The translations under genes were made by a program, and so were the position numbers. A stretch of 64,000 nucleotides of DNA from Cytobacillus oceanisediminis (GTDB taxonomy: Bacteria; Bacillota; Bacilli; Bacillales; Cytobacillaceae): the NCBI RefSeq assembly GCF_007830235.1, contig NZ_VLKI01000005.1, forward strand, positions 62,001-126,000, written 5' to 3'. This document shows positions 27,621-41,813 of this stretch, one piece after another (within the stretch, counting starts at the first letter, position 1; every line of letters starts with the position of its first letter). Below the pieces are notes generated by a model that saw nothing but the letters and a program-made list of their open reading frames with translations, ran no database searches and was not told the DNA's origin.

Positions 27621-27842
27621 TGTTTTCCGTTGATTTATCTGCTCTCACTTTGGCAATCATGGTATTTAATGAGTTTGTCGCAGTCTAACGGGCAGTAGGA
27701 CTCCCGCTTCAAGACTCGAAGGAATGGAAGGTGGATAAGCGGGAGTGCAACTGCCCATAAAGGCCCGATTGGTTCAACTAACAATCAGTGGGGATAAAGC
27801 CCCCCACTGATTGAAGTTTCACTTTATACAGGAGGAAATGGA
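27621..27842 (+). other. Structured element between T-box terminator and ileS (possible IS200/IS605-type end)
   Basis: Two strong hairpins. One (27690-27756): GGGCAGT / ACTGCCC outer and CTCCCGCTT / AAGCGGGAG inner stems with symmetric 4-base internal loops and a 27-base loop. Two (27782-27813): perfect 12-bp CAATCAGTGGGG / CCCCACTGATTG with an 8-base loop. A linker with AAAGGCCCGATTGGTTCAAC lies between. It resembles sequences I associate with right ends or guide-RNA scaffolds of IS200/IS605 elements, but no tnpA or tnpB is present. It would be transcribed as part of the ileS leader. It has poor T tracts, so it is not a clear terminator. Confidence 0.6.
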
Positions 27843-30614
27843 ATGGATTACAAAGATAGTTTATTAATGCCGAATACAGAATTCCCGATGCGCGGCAATC
27901 TTCCAAAGCGCGAACCTGAGGTTCAGGCAAAATGGGAAGAAATGAATATTTATGAAAAGGTACAGGAACGCACTAAAGGCCGTCCGATGTTTGTGCTGCA
28001 CGATGGCCCTCCATATGCAAATGGCGATATTCATATCGGCCATGCCCTGAACAAAATCCTTAAGGATTTCATCGTCCGTTCCAAGTCTATGACGGGATAC
28101 AATGCCCCATATGTTCCCGGATGGGACACACATGGTTTGCCGATTGAGCAGGCTTTGACAAATAAAGGGGTAAAGAGGAAAGAAATGAGTGTTGCGGAAT
28201 TCCGCAAACTTTGCGAAGAGTACGCTTATGAGCAAATTGACAGTCAGCGAGGACAATTTAAGCGTTTGGGGGTAAGAGGTGATTGGGAGAACCCATATAT
28301 CACTTTGAAGCCTGAATACGAGGCGCAGCAAATTAAAGTGTTTGGAGAAATGGCTAAAAAGGGCTATATTTACAAAGGCAAAAAGCCTGTTTATTGGTCT
28401 CCGTCATCTGAATCTGCATTGGCTGAAGCCGAAATTGAATATAAAGATAAACGTTCACCATCGATCTATGTTGGATTTAAAGTAAAAGACGGAAAGAACG
28501 TTTTGGATAACGATACGCAAATCATCATTTGGACAACAACTCCTTGGACGATTCCTGCCAACCTTGGAATTTCTGTTCATCCGGAGCTTAATTATGCTGT
28601 AGCTGAAGCAAGCGGCCAAAAATATCTTGTTGCTGAAGATTTATTGTCGTCAGTAGCAAAAGAGTTCGAATGGGAAGACCATAATGTTGTTAAAACAATT
28701 AAAGGAAGCGAGCTTGAGCATGTAATTGCTAAGCATCCTCTTTATGGGCGTGACTCCCTTGTTATGCTGGGCGAGCATGTAACTACAGATGCAGGTACTG
28801 GCTGTGTTCACACGGCTCCTGGCCATGGGGAAGACGATTTCCATGTTGGTATGAAATATGGATTGGACGTATTATGCCCGGTAGATGATAAAGGTAACAT
28901 GACAAATGAAGCACCTGGATTTGAGGGCTTGTTCTATGATGCTGCCAACAAACCAATTACGGAAAAGCTTGATGAAGTTGGCGCTTTGTTAAAGCTAACA
29001 TTCATTACTCACTCTTATCCTCATGACTGGAGAACCAAAAAGCCGGTTATTTTCCGTGCCACTGCACAATGGTTTGCATCCATTAAGGATTTCCGCAATG
29101 AGCTTTTAGAAGCTGTTAAGGAAACTAATTGGTATCCTGCATGGGGTGAAACGAGACTGTTCAACATGGTCCGCGACCGCGGAGATTGGTGTATTTCCCG
29201 CCAGCGTGTGTGGGGTGTGCCAATTCCTGTCTTTTATGCAGAAAGTGGAGAAGAAATTATTACAGATGAGACAATTGAACATGTATCAAATCTTTTCCGT
29301 GAAAATGGTTCAAATATTTGGTTTGAAAAAGAAGCGAAGGAATTGCTTCCTGAAGGGTTTACTCACCCTGGCAGCCCGAACGGCCAATTTACAAAAGAAA
29401 CGGATATCATGGACGTTTGGTTTGATTCCGGTTCCTCCCACCAGGCGGTTCTTTTAGAACGCGATGATTTGCAGCGTCCTGCAGACTTATACCTCGAGGG
29501 ATCCGACCAGTACCGTGGTTGGTTCAATTCCTCGTTATCCACTGCAGTAGCTGTTACAGGAAAAGCTCCTTATAAAGGTGTCCTAAGTCATGGTTTTACC
29601 CTGGACGGAGAAGGCAGAAAAATGAGTAAGTCAATCGGTAATGTTGTCGTACCAGCCAAAGTTATGAACCAGCTTGGTGCTGACATCCTTCGTTTGTGGG
29701 TTGCGTCCGTTGATTACCAGGCGGATGTCCGTGTTTCCGATGCAATCCTGAAACAGGTTGCTGAAGTCTACCGGAAGATCCGCAACACTTTCCGTTTCTT
29801 GCTTGGAAATCTTGCTGACTTTAACCCGGCTTCCGATTCCGTTTCATTTGAAAACCTGCGCGAAGTTGATCAGTTCATGCTTGTAAAGCTTAATAAATTG
29901 ATTAAGAGCGTACGTGAGTCTTATGACCGCTATGAATTTGCCGGCATCTACCACGCAGTCAATAATTTCTGTACATTGGATCTAAGTGCGTTCTATCTTG
30001 ATTTTGCAAAAGATGTTCTTTACATTGAAGCAAAAGATAATGCAGAGCGCCGCGCGATCCAAACAGTACTTTATGAGAGCTTGATTGCTCTTACAAAACT
30101 TGTAGCACCAATTCTTTCCCATACAGCAGATGAAGTTTGGAGCTTTATCCCAAATGTGGAAGAAGAGAGTGTACAATTAACTGATATGCCGGAATATCAA
30201 GAGCTTCCAAGTGCCAAGCAGCTTGAAGAAAAATGGACGGCATTTATGAAGCTTCGCGATGATGTTTTAAAGGCATTGGAAGAAGCGCGCAATGAAAAGG
30301 TTATCGGCAAATCGCTGACAGCAAAAGTCACTCTTTATGTTAACGATCATGCTAAAAACCTTTTGGATTCTATCCAGGAAAACCTTCAGCAGCTCTTTAT
30401 CGTTTCAGGGTTTGAAGTAGCAGGAAGCCTGGGAGATGCTCCTGAAAACGCCATGAAATTTGAAAACACTGCAATTGTTGTTACCAAAGCAGAAGGCGAA
30501 ACTTGCGAGCGCTGCTGGACAGTAACACCAGAAGTGGGCCAGACAGAGGGCTACGACACACTTTGCCCTCGCTGTGCTGATGTTGTAAAAAATAATTATA
30601 GCCATTTGGCTTAA
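27843..30614 (+). CDS. ileS: Isoleucyl-tRNA synthetase
   Basis: Class I synthetase charging tRNA-Ile, with editing of valine. 923 aa. HIGH signature as [10 protein letters not shown] at about residue 58, CP1 editing domain with [12 protein letters not shown] and [21 protein letters not shown] exactly near residue 594, and a C-terminal zinc knuckle CERCW...CPRC. AGGAGG lies 5 bases after hairpin two of the leader. Controlled by the T-box upstream. Bacterial-type IleS by length and zinc end. Confidence 0.98.
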   Translation: MDYKDSLLMPNTEFPMRGNLPKREPEVQAKWEEMNIYEKVQERTKGRPMFVLHDGPPYANGDIHIGHALNKILKDFIVRSKSMTGYNAPYVPGWDTHGLPIEQALTNKGVKRKEMSVAEFRKLCEEYAYEQIDSQRGQFKRLGVRGDWENPYITLKPEYEAQQIKVFGEMAKKGYIYKGKKPVYWSPSSESALAEAEIEYKDKRSPSIYVGFKVKDGKNVLDNDTQIIIWTTTPWTIPANLGISVHPELNYAVAEASGQKYLVAEDLLSSVAKEFEWEDHNVVKTIKGSELEHVIAKHPLYGRDSLVMLGEHVTTDAGTGCVHTAPGHGEDDFHVGMKYGLDVLCPVDDKGNMTNEAPGFEGLFYDAANKPITEKLDEVGALLKLTFITHSYPHDWRTKKPVIFRATAQWFASIKDFRNELLEAVKETNWYPAWGETRLFNMVRDRGDWCISRQRVWGVPIPVFYAESGEEIITDETIEHVSNLFRENGSNIWFEKEAKELLPEGFTHPGSPNGQFTKETDIMDVWFDSGSSHQAVLLERDDLQRPADLYLEGSDQYRGWFNSSLSTAVAVTGKAPYKGVLSHGFTLDGEGRKMSKSIGNVVVPAKVMNQLGADILRLWVASVDYQADVRVSDAILKQVAEVYRKIRNTFRFLLGNLADFNPASDSVSFENLREVDQFMLVKLNKLIKSVRESYDRYEFAGIYHAVNNFCTLDLSAFYLDFAKDVLYIEAKDNAERRAIQTVLYESLIALTKLVAPILSHTADEVWSFIPNVEEESVQLTDMPEYQELPSAKQLEEKWTAFMKLRDDVLKALEEARNEKVIGKSLTAKVTLYVNDHAKNLLDSIQENLQQLFIVSGFEVAGSLGDAPENAMKFENTAIVVTKAEGETCERCWTVTPEVGQTEGYDTLCPRCADVVKNNYSHLA

Positions 30615-30620
30615 TAATGG

Positions 30621-30655
30621 AGCAGTCCCCTGTTTTTAGGGGACTGCTTTTATTT
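30621..30655 (+). terminator. Intrinsic terminator after ileS
   Basis: AGCAGTCCCCT / AGGGGACTGCT 11-bp stem (30621-30631, 30638-30648) with a 6-base loop and TTTTATTT. Confidence 0.92.
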
Positions 30656-30750
30656 ATGGGTATGTATCATTCCGGATTTGCATTTAGAGAGTTGAAGGCG
30701 TGCCTAACTTTGCCTTAGGCCCGAGAAAGGAACGAAAGGAGGGTTTATAA

Positions 30751-30807
30751 ATGGAAAGACAAATTTCTAAAAAAATAATACCTAGAGAATTGTTCCAAGG
30801 GTTTTAA
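30751..30807 (+). CDS. Possible small protein, 18 aa
   Basis: ATG with a near-ideal ribosome site (AAAGGAGGG, then 7 bases) opens an 18-codon frame, MERQISKKIIPRELFQGF, ending TAA. No homologue that I recognise. It lies in the 304-base gap after ileS, after a small GCCTAA / TTAGGC hairpin (30702-30720), with no clear promoter. The strength of the ribosome site compared with chance is the only evidence. It may be a leader peptide or a chance frame. Confidence 0.4.
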   Translation: MERQISKKIIPRELFQGF

Positions 30808-30918
30808 TAAATAATTCCACCTTCGTTAAATGTTGTGCCGTTTGCTAAAAGTTTGCCCGTGTCTGAAATAGCCTCCGAGAAATAATAAAGGAAACACCAA
30901 TAGAACGGAGGAAAAGGC

Positions 30919-31206
30919 ATGGATGCAAAAGCAGAAGGGCTCTATTCAGAACTCCGTAATACAAGACAGGAAATATTGGAAAGGCTAATGGAAGGCAATA
31001 GTTCCTCTTTAATTAAGCCAATTTTATTAGAAGAGCTGCACGACATTGAGCAGACGCTTATAAAAATTGAAAATGGTGATTATGGGAAATGTGAAATTTC
31101 CGGTGAGCTGCTCCCACCAGATTTGCTGGAAATGGTGCCCACTTTAAAAACGATGGAGGATTGCAGCAAACTCGGGAAGTATTACCGAAAATCAATCTAC
31201 CATTGA
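30919..31206 (+). CDS. DksA/TraR-like protein, YlyA-type, 95 aa
   Basis: Helical hairpin (LYSELRNTRQEILERLMEG...) followed by GDYGKCEISGELLPPDLLEMVPTLKTMEDC, the DksA/TraR C-terminal fold. Only two cysteines (CEISG and EDC) remain of the four that hold zinc, so the finger is degenerate. Position before lspA matches B. subtilis ylyA (124 aa), which affects RNA polymerase in spores; this one is shorter. CGGAGG ribosome site (30906-30911) can pair with CCTCCG at 30872-30877. Confidence 0.75.
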   Translation: MDAKAEGLYSELRNTRQEILERLMEGNSSSLIKPILLEELHDIEQTLIKIENGDYGKCEISGELLPPDLLEMVPTLKTMEDCSKLGKYYRKSIYH

Positions 31207-31285
31207 GTTTGAGCGTGTGCTGTGTTTTTTATTCAGTTTGTGCTAAAATGCAAAGGTAATGATATGAGATATGGGGGTTGCCTTT

Positions 31286-31780
31286 GTGTTTTATTACATA
31301 ATTGCTTTGTTTGTGATTGCTCTTGACCAGCTGACAAAATGGCTGATTGTAAAGAACTTCGAATTGGGAGAAAGTGTTAAGGTTATTGAAGACTTTCTCT
31401 ATATTACATCGCACCGCAACCGTGGCGCTGCCTGGGGCATCCTGCAGGGTCAAATGTGGTTTTTCTACGTGATAACCGTCATTGTCATAATTGGAATTAT
31501 TTATTACATTCAAAAAGCCGCTAAAGGTAAAATGCTTCTGGGGATCTCTTTGGGATTAATGCTGGGCGGAGCGATTGGAAACTTTATTGACAGGGTATAT
31601 CGGAAAGAAGTTGTCGATTTTATCAACACCTATATTTTTGGCTACGACTTCCCCGTTTTCAATATTGCTGACTCGGCATTGGTGATTGGAGTAGGTATGC
31701 TGATGATCCAAATGCTGCTTGAAGAGAGAGAAGCAAAGAAGGAGAAAACTTATGGAGAAAATGGAACACATCATTCCTGA
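31286..31780 (+). CDS. lspA: Lipoprotein signal peptidase (SPase II)
   Basis: Membrane aspartyl protease cleaving prolipoprotein signal peptides. Four membrane segments; conserved [35 protein letters not shown] and [10 protein letters not shown], the last two holding the catalytic aspartates. I choose GTG 31286 ([18 protein letters not shown], 164 aa), matching B. subtilis and using GGGGG at 31273-31277; ATG 31271 overlaps that site. An extended -10 (TGCTAAAAT, 31241-31249) lies upstream. Overlaps rluD by 29 bases. Confidence 0.95.
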   Translation: MFYYIIALFVIALDQLTKWLIVKNFELGESVKVIEDFLYITSHRNRGAAWGILQGQMWFFYVITVIVIIGIIYYIQKAAKGKMLLGISLGLMLGGAIGNFIDRVYRKEVVDFINTYIFGYDFPVFNIADSALVIGVGMLMIQMLLEEREAKKEKTYGENGTHHS

Positions 31781-32663
31781 AGAACAGGCAGGAGAAAGAA
31801 TAGATAAAGTATTATCCACGCTGAATGCAGAGTGGTCAAGAACCCAGGTTCAGCAATGGATTAAGGATGGCAATGTTCTTGTAAATGGACAAAAGCCGAA
31901 AACAAATTATAAATCCACGGTAAATGACCAGATTGAGATCACTATACCTGAACCCGAAGAATTGGATGTTGTCCCTGAAGAAATGAATTTGGATATTTAT
32001 TATGAGGATCAGGATGTCCTTGTTGTAAATAAACCTAAAGGAATGGTCGTCCATCCTGCAGCTGGGCATGGAACCGGCACCCTTGTAAACGGCCTGATGG
32101 CCCATTGCAAAGATCTGTCGGGGATAAATGGTGTTATGAGACCGGGAATCGTTCATCGTATTGATAAAGATACTTCAGGACTTCTAATGGTCGCCAAAAA
32201 TGATTTGGCTCATGAAAGCCTTGTTAACCAGCTTATGAAAAAAACTGTTACACGTAAATACCGCGCTATTGTCCATGGAGTTATTCCCCATGATTATGGA
32301 ACGGTTGATGCACCGATCGCCCGCGACCCTAAGGACCGCCAGAGTATGACAGTGGTGGATAACGGGAAACATGCAGTCACTCATTTTCATGTCCTCGAAC
32401 GCTTTAAGGATTTCACGCTTGTTGAATGCCAGCTGGAAACAGGCAGAACCCATCAAATCCGTGTGCATATGAAATATATCGGCTATCCCCTGGCGGGAGA
32501 TCCTAAATACGGGCCTAAGAAGACACTTGATCTGGGAGGACAAGCCCTTCACGCAGGAGTTCTGGGATTTGACCATCCAAGGACGGGTGAGTATCTGGAA
32601 TTTGAGGCGCCGCTTCCTTCTTATTTTCAAGAGCTCATCGATAATCTTGCAAATAATCGTTGA
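31752..32663 (+). CDS. ylyB: RluD-family 23S rRNA pseudouridine synthase
   Basis: 303 aa. N-terminal S4 domain ([32 protein letters not shown]), catalytic motif [19 protein letters not shown] with the essential aspartate, [25 protein letters not shown] at the C-terminal core. ATG 31752 has AAGGAG 8 bases upstream. Its stop TGA lies inside the TTGACA of the pyr promoter. Confidence 0.93.
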   Translation: MEKMEHIIPEEQAGERIDKVLSTLNAEWSRTQVQQWIKDGNVLVNGQKPKTNYKSTVNDQIEITIPEPEELDVVPEEMNLDIYYEDQDVLVVNKPKGMVVHPAAGHGTGTLVNGLMAHCKDLSGINGVMRPGIVHRIDKDTSGLLMVAKNDLAHESLVNQLMKKTVTRKYRAIVHGVIPHDYGTVDAPIARDPKDRQSMTVVDNGKHAVTHFHVLERFKDFTLVECQLETGRTHQIRVHMKYIGYPLAGDPKYGPKKTLDLGGQALHAGVLGFDHPRTGEYLEFEAPLPSYFQELIDNLANNR

Positions 32664-32688
32664 CAACTGTCCATATGTGCTATAAGAT
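32660..32688 (+). promoter_or_regulatory. pyr operon promoter
   Basis: TTGACA (32660-32665) with a 17-base spacer to TAAGAT (32683-32688); TATAAG at 15 is an alternative. It overlaps the end of rluD and starts the pyr leader near 32695. Confidence 0.7.
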
Positions 32689-32696
32689 GACTATAG

Positions 32697-33473
<777 letters not shown>

Positions 33474-33490
33474 ATAGTCCTTTTAAATGC

Positions 33491-33589
33491 AGTCCAGAGA
33501 GGCTGACAAAGGGGAACCCAGCAGAAGCGTCTGTCTTTTGCTGCCCTCTTGTACCCTCTTTGCGCCTCAATAGCAAAGAGGGTTTTTTA
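33491..33589 (+). promoter_or_regulatory. PyrR attenuator 2 (pyrR-pyrP)
   Basis: AGTCCAGAGAGGCT (33491-33504) fits the PyrR loop consensus. Terminator ACCCTCTTTGC / GCAAAGAGGGT (33553-33563, 33573-33583) then TTTTT. Confidence 0.95.
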
Positions 33590-33613
33590 ATAAAACAAAG
33601 AGGAGAGATTAGA

Positions 33614-34918
33614 ATGAACAAACCCATTTTAGACATAAAAGACGTCCCATCACCGGCCCACTGGCTGACATTAAGCTTACAGCACTTATTCGCAATGTTC
33701 GGAGCAACCATTTTAGTACCATACTTGGTCGGGTTAAACCCTGCGATTGCCTTGATTTCCAGCGGACTTGCAACCATTGCCTTTCTAATCATCACAAAAT
33801 GGCAGGTACCGGCATACCTCGGCTCATCTTTCGCTTTTATCGCTCCAATCATCGCTGCAAAAGCAGCCGGCGGCCCGGGCGCAGCCATGATCGGAAGCTT
33901 CATGGCAGGCCTTGTATACGGAGCTGTTGCATTAATCATTAAAAAAGCAGGCTATCGCTGGATCATGAACCTGCTTCCGCCAATTGTAGTAGGCCCAGTC
34001 ATCATCGTAATCGGGCTAGCACTTGCAGGCACAGCTGTCGGCATGGCAATGAATAACCCTGAAACAGGTGAATACAGCATGCTGCATTTCTCGGTAGCGC
34101 TTGTAACGCTGGCAGCTACAATCATCTTCTCCATCTATGCAAAGGGCATGCTCAGCATGGTGCCAATACTGGCAGGAATCATAATTGGATATGTTTACGC
34201 ACTGGCAATGGGTATCATCGACTTCTCATTAGTTCAGCAGGCAGCCTGGTTTGAAATGCCTGAGTTCTTGTTTCCTTTCGCAGATTATGAAGTAAGGGTA
34301 ACGCTTGATTTGGCACTTCTAATGATTCCGGTAGCAGTAGTAACGATCTCAGAGCATATCGGCCATCAGCTTGTACTTGGAAAAGTAGTCGGAAAAGATT
34401 ATATTAAGGAACCTGGATTGCACCGTTCCATTCTTGCAGACGGAACAGGAACTATGATCTCAGCATTAATCGGAGGACCGCCAAAAACGACTTACGGTGA
34501 AAACATCGGCGTATTGGCCATCACTAAAATCTACAGTGTCTATGTACTGGCAGGTGCCGCAGTCATTGCGATTATCTTCGGATTCATCGGTAAGGTTACA
34601 GCCATAATCAGCTCCATTCCTACACCAGTAATGGGCGGAGTATCCATCCTGCTGTTCGGTATCATCGCATCCTCCGGTTTAAGAATGCTTGTTGACAGCA
34701 AAGTGGACTTCGGAAACAACCGCAACCTGGTTATCGCATCAGTCATCCTTGTACTGGGAATTGGCGGAGCGCATATTGAAATCTGGGAATTTAAACTTGA
34801 AGGAATGGCTCTGGCTGCGATCAGCGGCGTCCTCCTAAATCTGATTCTTCCAGGCAGAGAAGAAGCTAAGGAAGATATTTTTGAAAGTGAAAACGAAAAA
34901 AAAACTAATGTAGCATAA
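33614..34918 (+). CDS. pyrP: Uracil permease PyrP
   Basis: NCS2/UraA-family proton symporter for uracil. 434 aa (B. subtilis 435), about 14 membrane segments. Family signatures: QHLFAMFGATILVPYLVG at the N-terminus, the glutamate in TISEHIGHQLVLG, and GGPPKTTYGENIGVLAITK. ATG 33614 with AGAGGAGAG. An in-frame start at 33560 lies within the attenuator. Confidence 0.96.
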   Translation: MNKPILDIKDVPSPAHWLTLSLQHLFAMFGATILVPYLVGLNPAIALISSGLATIAFLIITKWQVPAYLGSSFAFIAPIIAAKAAGGPGAAMIGSFMAGLVYGAVALIIKKAGYRWIMNLLPPIVVGPVIIVIGLALAGTAVGMAMNNPETGEYSMLHFSVALVTLAATIIFSIYAKGMLSMVPILAGIIIGYVYALAMGIIDFSLVQQAAWFEMPEFLFPFADYEVRVTLDLALLMIPVAVVTISEHIGHQLVLGKVVGKDYIKEPGLHRSILADGTGTMISALIGGPPKTTYGENIGVLAITKIYSVYVLAGAAVIAIIFGFIGKVTAIISSIPTPVMGGVSILLFGIIASSGLRMLVDSKVDFGNNRNLVIASVILVLGIGGAHIEIWEFKLEGMALAAISGVLLNLILPGREEAKEDIFESENEKKTNVA

Positions 34919-34931
34919 CACTTTTTAACTA

Positions 34932-35049
34932 GGTCCAGAGAGACTTAAAAGGGTGTTGGCGTCAATTTGGCTAAGCGGGATCAGTGTACCCAAATGCCAG
35001 ATGGCCTCAACTTTCCAGCACCCTGACCAAATTGGCAGGGTGCTTTTTT
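34932..35049 (+). promoter_or_regulatory. PyrR attenuator 3 (pyrP-pyrB), weaker binding loop
   Basis: GGTCCAGAGAGACT (34932-34945) deviates from the PyrR loop consensus at two positions (G for the first A, and GA for GG). The terminator GCACCCTG / CAGGGTGC (35018-35025, 35036-35043) with TTTTTT is intact. Repeat copy 4 begins right after, so all pyrB transcripts passing this point include it. Confidence 0.85.
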
Positions 35050-35055
35050 AGGGAA

Positions 35056-35298
35056 AACTGTTTCAAAGCTAATTGTTGATTATTAGCACTGTGTTGATTG
35101 GGGCGGAAGGCGCGAGATCCTCGAAAATGCATTCGCATTTCCTTCGTGCGGTGCTCATTCGGAGAAGCTTATTCAAAGTCCTGCGGGAAAAGCGTACCCA
35201 AGGGAGACCTCCCAGGCGTAGAACGCCGAGGAGGCTCCCGGAAGCCCGCGGAAAGCGAGTGCCTGCAGCGGAAATCAACACCCAAGTTTCAAAGAGCC
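35056..35298 (+). repeat. MITE-like repeat, copy 4 (between attenuator 3 and pyrB)
   Basis: 243-bp copy, left end AACTGTTTCAAAGC, right end GTTTCAAAGAGCC. Flanks TTAGGGAA (35048-35055) and TTATTGAA (35299-35306) match 6 of 8. Shares the GTTGATTGGGGCGGAAGGC and GCGGAAATCAACA subterminal arms. Its right end is 37 bases before pyrB, so attenuator 3 and pyrB are now about 290 bases apart. Confidence 0.85.
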
Positions 35299-35320
35299 TT
35301 ATTGAAAAGCCTTTAAATAA

Positions 35321-37519
<2,199 letters not shown>

Positions 37520-37523
<4 letters not shown>

Positions 37524-38626
37524 AAAAACAGCTGATTCTGGAAGATGGAACTATTTTTATCGGAAAAGGGTTTGGGAGTGACGTGAATTCAATCGGAGAG
37601 GTTGTATTCAATACAGGGATGACAGGGTATCAGGAAATCTTGTCAGACCCTTCCTACTGCGGGCAAATTGTTACTCTTACCTATCCATTAATCGGAAACT
37701 ACGGAATCAATCGGGATGATTTTGAATCCATTTCTCCGGCGATTTCAGGGTTCATTGTAAAAGAAGCAAGCGAGTATCCTTCCAACTGGAGAAATGAGCA
37801 GTCATTGGACGAATATTTCAGGATGAAGAATATTCCGGGTATTGCCGGAATTGATACAAGAAAATTAACAAGAATCATCCGTCGGTATGGGACACTGAAA
37901 GGGGCAATCTGCAGCATTAATGAAAACCCTGAAGCGATCATTGAAAAATTGCGTGCAACAAAGCTGCGCAACGACCAGGTAAAGCAGGTTTCTACTAAGA
38001 CACCTTATCCAAGCCCAGGGCGCGGCAGCAGGGTTGTCCTCGTAGATTTTGGAATGAAGCACGGTATTTTAAGGGAACTAAATAAGCGGGATTGTGATGT
38101 GATTGTTGTTCCTTACAATACTTCAGCTAAAGAAATTCTCAGCTTGAGCCCTGACGGTGTCATGCTGTCCAATGGACCTGGAGACCCGAAAGATGTGCCG
38201 GAAGCCATCACAATGATTAAGGAGCTATTAGGAAATGTGCCTATTTTCGGGATTTGCCTGGGCCATCAGCTTTTTGCACTGGCATGCGGTGCCAATACAG
38301 AAAAAATGAAATTTGGCCACCGGGGCTCAAATCATCCAGTAAAAGATCTGCTTACAGGAAAAGTAGCTTTAACTTCTCAGAACCATGGTTATTCAGTTGA
38401 AGAAAATTCGATTGCGGGCACACCGCTTGAAATTACACATATTGCGTTAAATGATGGAACGATCGAAGGGTTGAAACATAAAGAAGTACCAGCTTTTACC
38501 GTACAATACCACCCGGAAGCTTCACCAGGACCGGAAGATGCAAACGGGTTATTTGAACAATTCCTGCAAATGATTGAAACACAAAAAGAGGAAGGTGCTG
38601 CAGCATGCCAAAGCGTACAGATATAA
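37520..38626 (+). CDS. pyrAA: Carbamoyl-phosphate synthase small (glutaminase) chain, pyrimidine type
   Basis: Hydrolyses glutamine and passes ammonia to PyrAB. 368 aa. N-terminal CPSase small domain ([13 protein letters not shown]) and class I glutaminase with catalytic cysteine in FGICLGHQL and His/Glu in [14 protein letters not shown] overlap with pyrC (4 bases) and 22-base overlap with pyrAB. Confidence 0.97.
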
Positions 38627-41600
38627 AAAGTATTTTAGTAATCGGATCAGGACCCATTGTGATCGGCCAGGCGGCGGAATTTGACTATGCGGGCACACAG
38701 GCCTGCATCGCCCTGAAAGAAGAAGGCTATCGTGTGATCCTTGTCAATTCAAACCCGGCAACGATTATGACAGATACGGAAATTGCTGACGCGGTGTACA
38801 TAGAACCGCTAACGCTCGAATTTGTCAGCCGTATCATCCGGAAAGAGCGTCCGGATGCCCTTGTTCCGACACTGGGTGGCCAAACTGGCTTGAATCTGGC
38901 TGTAGAGCTGGCTGAATCTGGTGTTTTGGAGGAATGCGGTGTTGAGATTCTTGGAACAAAATTATCTGCCATTCAAAAAGCGGAAGACCGAGATCTTTTC
39001 CGCAGTTTAATGAATGAGCTTGGCGAGCCTGTACCTGAAAGTGAAATTATCCATAACCTGGATGAAGCATTCGGATTTGTAAATAGAATCGGATATCCGG
39101 TAATTGTACGCCCTGCTTTCACTCTCGGAGGAACAGGCGGGGGAATCTGCCATGACGAAGAAGAATTAATTGAAATTGTGGCAAGCGGCTTGAAGAACAG
39201 CCCTGTTACCCAGTGCTTGCTTGAAAAGAGCATTGCAGGCTTCAAGGAAATCGAATATGAAGTAATGAGAGATTCCAATGACAATGCGATTGTTGTCTGT
39301 AATATGGAAAACTTTGATCCGGTTGGGATTCATACAGGCGATTCGATTGTTGTGGCTCCAAGCCAGACTCTCAGTGACCGCGAGTACCAGTTGCTAAGAA
39401 ACACTTCACTAAAAATTATTCGCGCACTAGAGATTGAGGGAGGCTGCAATGTTCAGCTCGCGTTGGATCCATACAGCTTCAATTACTACATCATTGAAGT
39501 AAATCCTCGTGTCAGCCGTTCCTCTGCGCTTGCATCAAAAGCTACAGGTTATCCGATCGCGAAACTTGCAGCGAAGATTGCAGTAGGTCTGACACTTGAC
39601 GAAATGATGAACCCTGTTACAGGAAAAACATATGCCTGCTTCGAACCTGCTCTGGATTATATCGTTTCAAAAATACCGCGCTGGCCGTTCGATAAATTTG
39701 AATCTGCCAACCGATCGCTTGGAACACAGATGAAGGCAACGGGAGAAGTAATGGCGATTGGACGTACGCTGGAAGAATCCCTTTTAAAAGCAGTCCGGTC
39801 ACTTGAGGCAAATATCCACCATATTGAACTGAAAGATGCTGAATTGATTTCAGATGAATTGATTGAGAAACGGATAAGAAAAGCAGGAGACGAGCGCCTG
39901 TTTTATATAGGAGAAGCCATTCGCAGGGGAGTAACCATTGATGCGATCCATGAGTGGAGCAAGATTGACTTGTTCTTCCTGCACAAGATAAATAAAATAA
40001 TAGACTTTGAGCGTGTGTTAGCAGAAAATCCATTTGACCAGGAAAAAGGAAAAATGGCAAAAGAAATGGGATTTGCCGATTCGGTTGTAGCCAAGCTCTG
40101 GAAAACGAGCGAAATGGAAGTATACAGCTGGAGAAAGTCTAACGCTATTATGCCGGTTTATAAAATGGTAGATACATGCGCAGCAGAGTTTGAATCAGAA
40201 ACGCCTTATTTCTATGGAACTTACGAAGAAGAAAACGAATCAATAGTAACAAACCGCAAGAGCGTTGTTGTCCTGGGATCAGGTCCAATCCGGATTGGCC
40301 AGGGGGTAGAATTCGATTACTCAACAGTTCACGCGGTATGGGCGATTAAGGAAGCAGGCTACGAAGCAATCATTATAAATAATAATCCTGAAACTGTTTC
40401 AACAGACTTCAGTATTTCCGATAAGCTCTACTTTGAACCGCTGACGATTGAAGATGTCATGCATATTATTGATTTGGAGCAGCCTGAAGGAGTAGTTGTA
40501 CAGTTTGGCGGACAGACAGCCATCAACCTGGCTGCAAAGCTGGTAGAAAGAGGCGTGAAAATTCTCGGAACTTCCCTTGAGAACCTTGACCGCGCAGAAG
40601 ACCGCGATAAATTCGAGCATGCTCTTACTGGATTGGATATTCCAATGCCAAAAGGAAAGACAGCTTTATCAGTGGAACAGGCTGTCACAATAGCAAGTGA
40701 AATCGGCTATCCTGTGGTGGTTCGTCCATCTTATGTACTTGGCGGAAGAGCCATGGAGATAGTTTACAAAGAAGAAGAGCTGCTTCATTATATGGAAAAT
40801 GCGGTTAAAGTTAATCCAGAGCATCCGGTATTAATAGATCGTTATCTGACCGGAAAAGAAATTGAAGTGGATGCGATTTCTGATGGCGAGAATGTTCTCA
40901 TTCCGGGCATTATGGAGCATATTGAAAGGGCCGGCGTCCACTCTGGAGATTCGATCGCGGTCTATCCGCCGCAAAACCTAACAGAGGGAATCAAAGAAAA
41001 GCTGGTTGAGTACACACAAAAGATGGCTAAAGGGCTGGGAATTATCGGCCTTCTTAATATCCAGTACGTAATCGCTAAAGGGGAGGTATATGTGCTTGAA
41101 GTTAATCCGCGCTCAAGCCGGACGGTGCCTTTCTTAAGCAAAATTACAAATGTACCAATGGCCAAAATAGCTACCAAGGTTATTTTAGGCCAGTCATTAG
41201 CTCAACAGGGATACGGATCAGGCCTTCTTCCTGAAAGAAGCGGCGTATTTGTAAAGGTTCCGGTCTTCTCCTTTGCCAAGCTAAGAAGAGTGGACATCAC
41301 TTTAGGGCCGGAAATGAAATCAACCGGGGAAGTTATGGGGAAAGACACAACGCTAGAAAAAGCCCTTTATAAAGGCCTTGTTGCTTCCGGCATGAAAATC
41401 CAGCCATTCGGAACCGTGCTTATGACAGTGGCAGACAAAGATAAAGATGAAGCCCTGCAGCTTGCGAAACGGTTTGTGTCCATCGGCTACAGACTGATGG
41501 CGACAAGCGGAACGGCTCTATTCCTTCAATCTGCCGGAATACCTGTTAAAGTGACCGGAAAAATCGGCTCTGAAGGGCAAAACCTTCTGGATGTAATTAG

Positions 41601-41813
41601 AAATGGCGAAGCGCAGTTTGTCATAAATACTTTAACAAAAGGGAAACAGCCAGCCCGGGACGGCTTCCGAATCCGCCGTGAATCTGTTGAAAATGGCGTG
41701 CCATGCTTAACTTCACTGGATACGGCTGAAGCAATCCTTCGAGTGATTGAATCTATGAATTTCTCCGCGGATGCGATGGATAAGCCAGAACAAATTCGGG
41801 AGGCGGTTTTATC

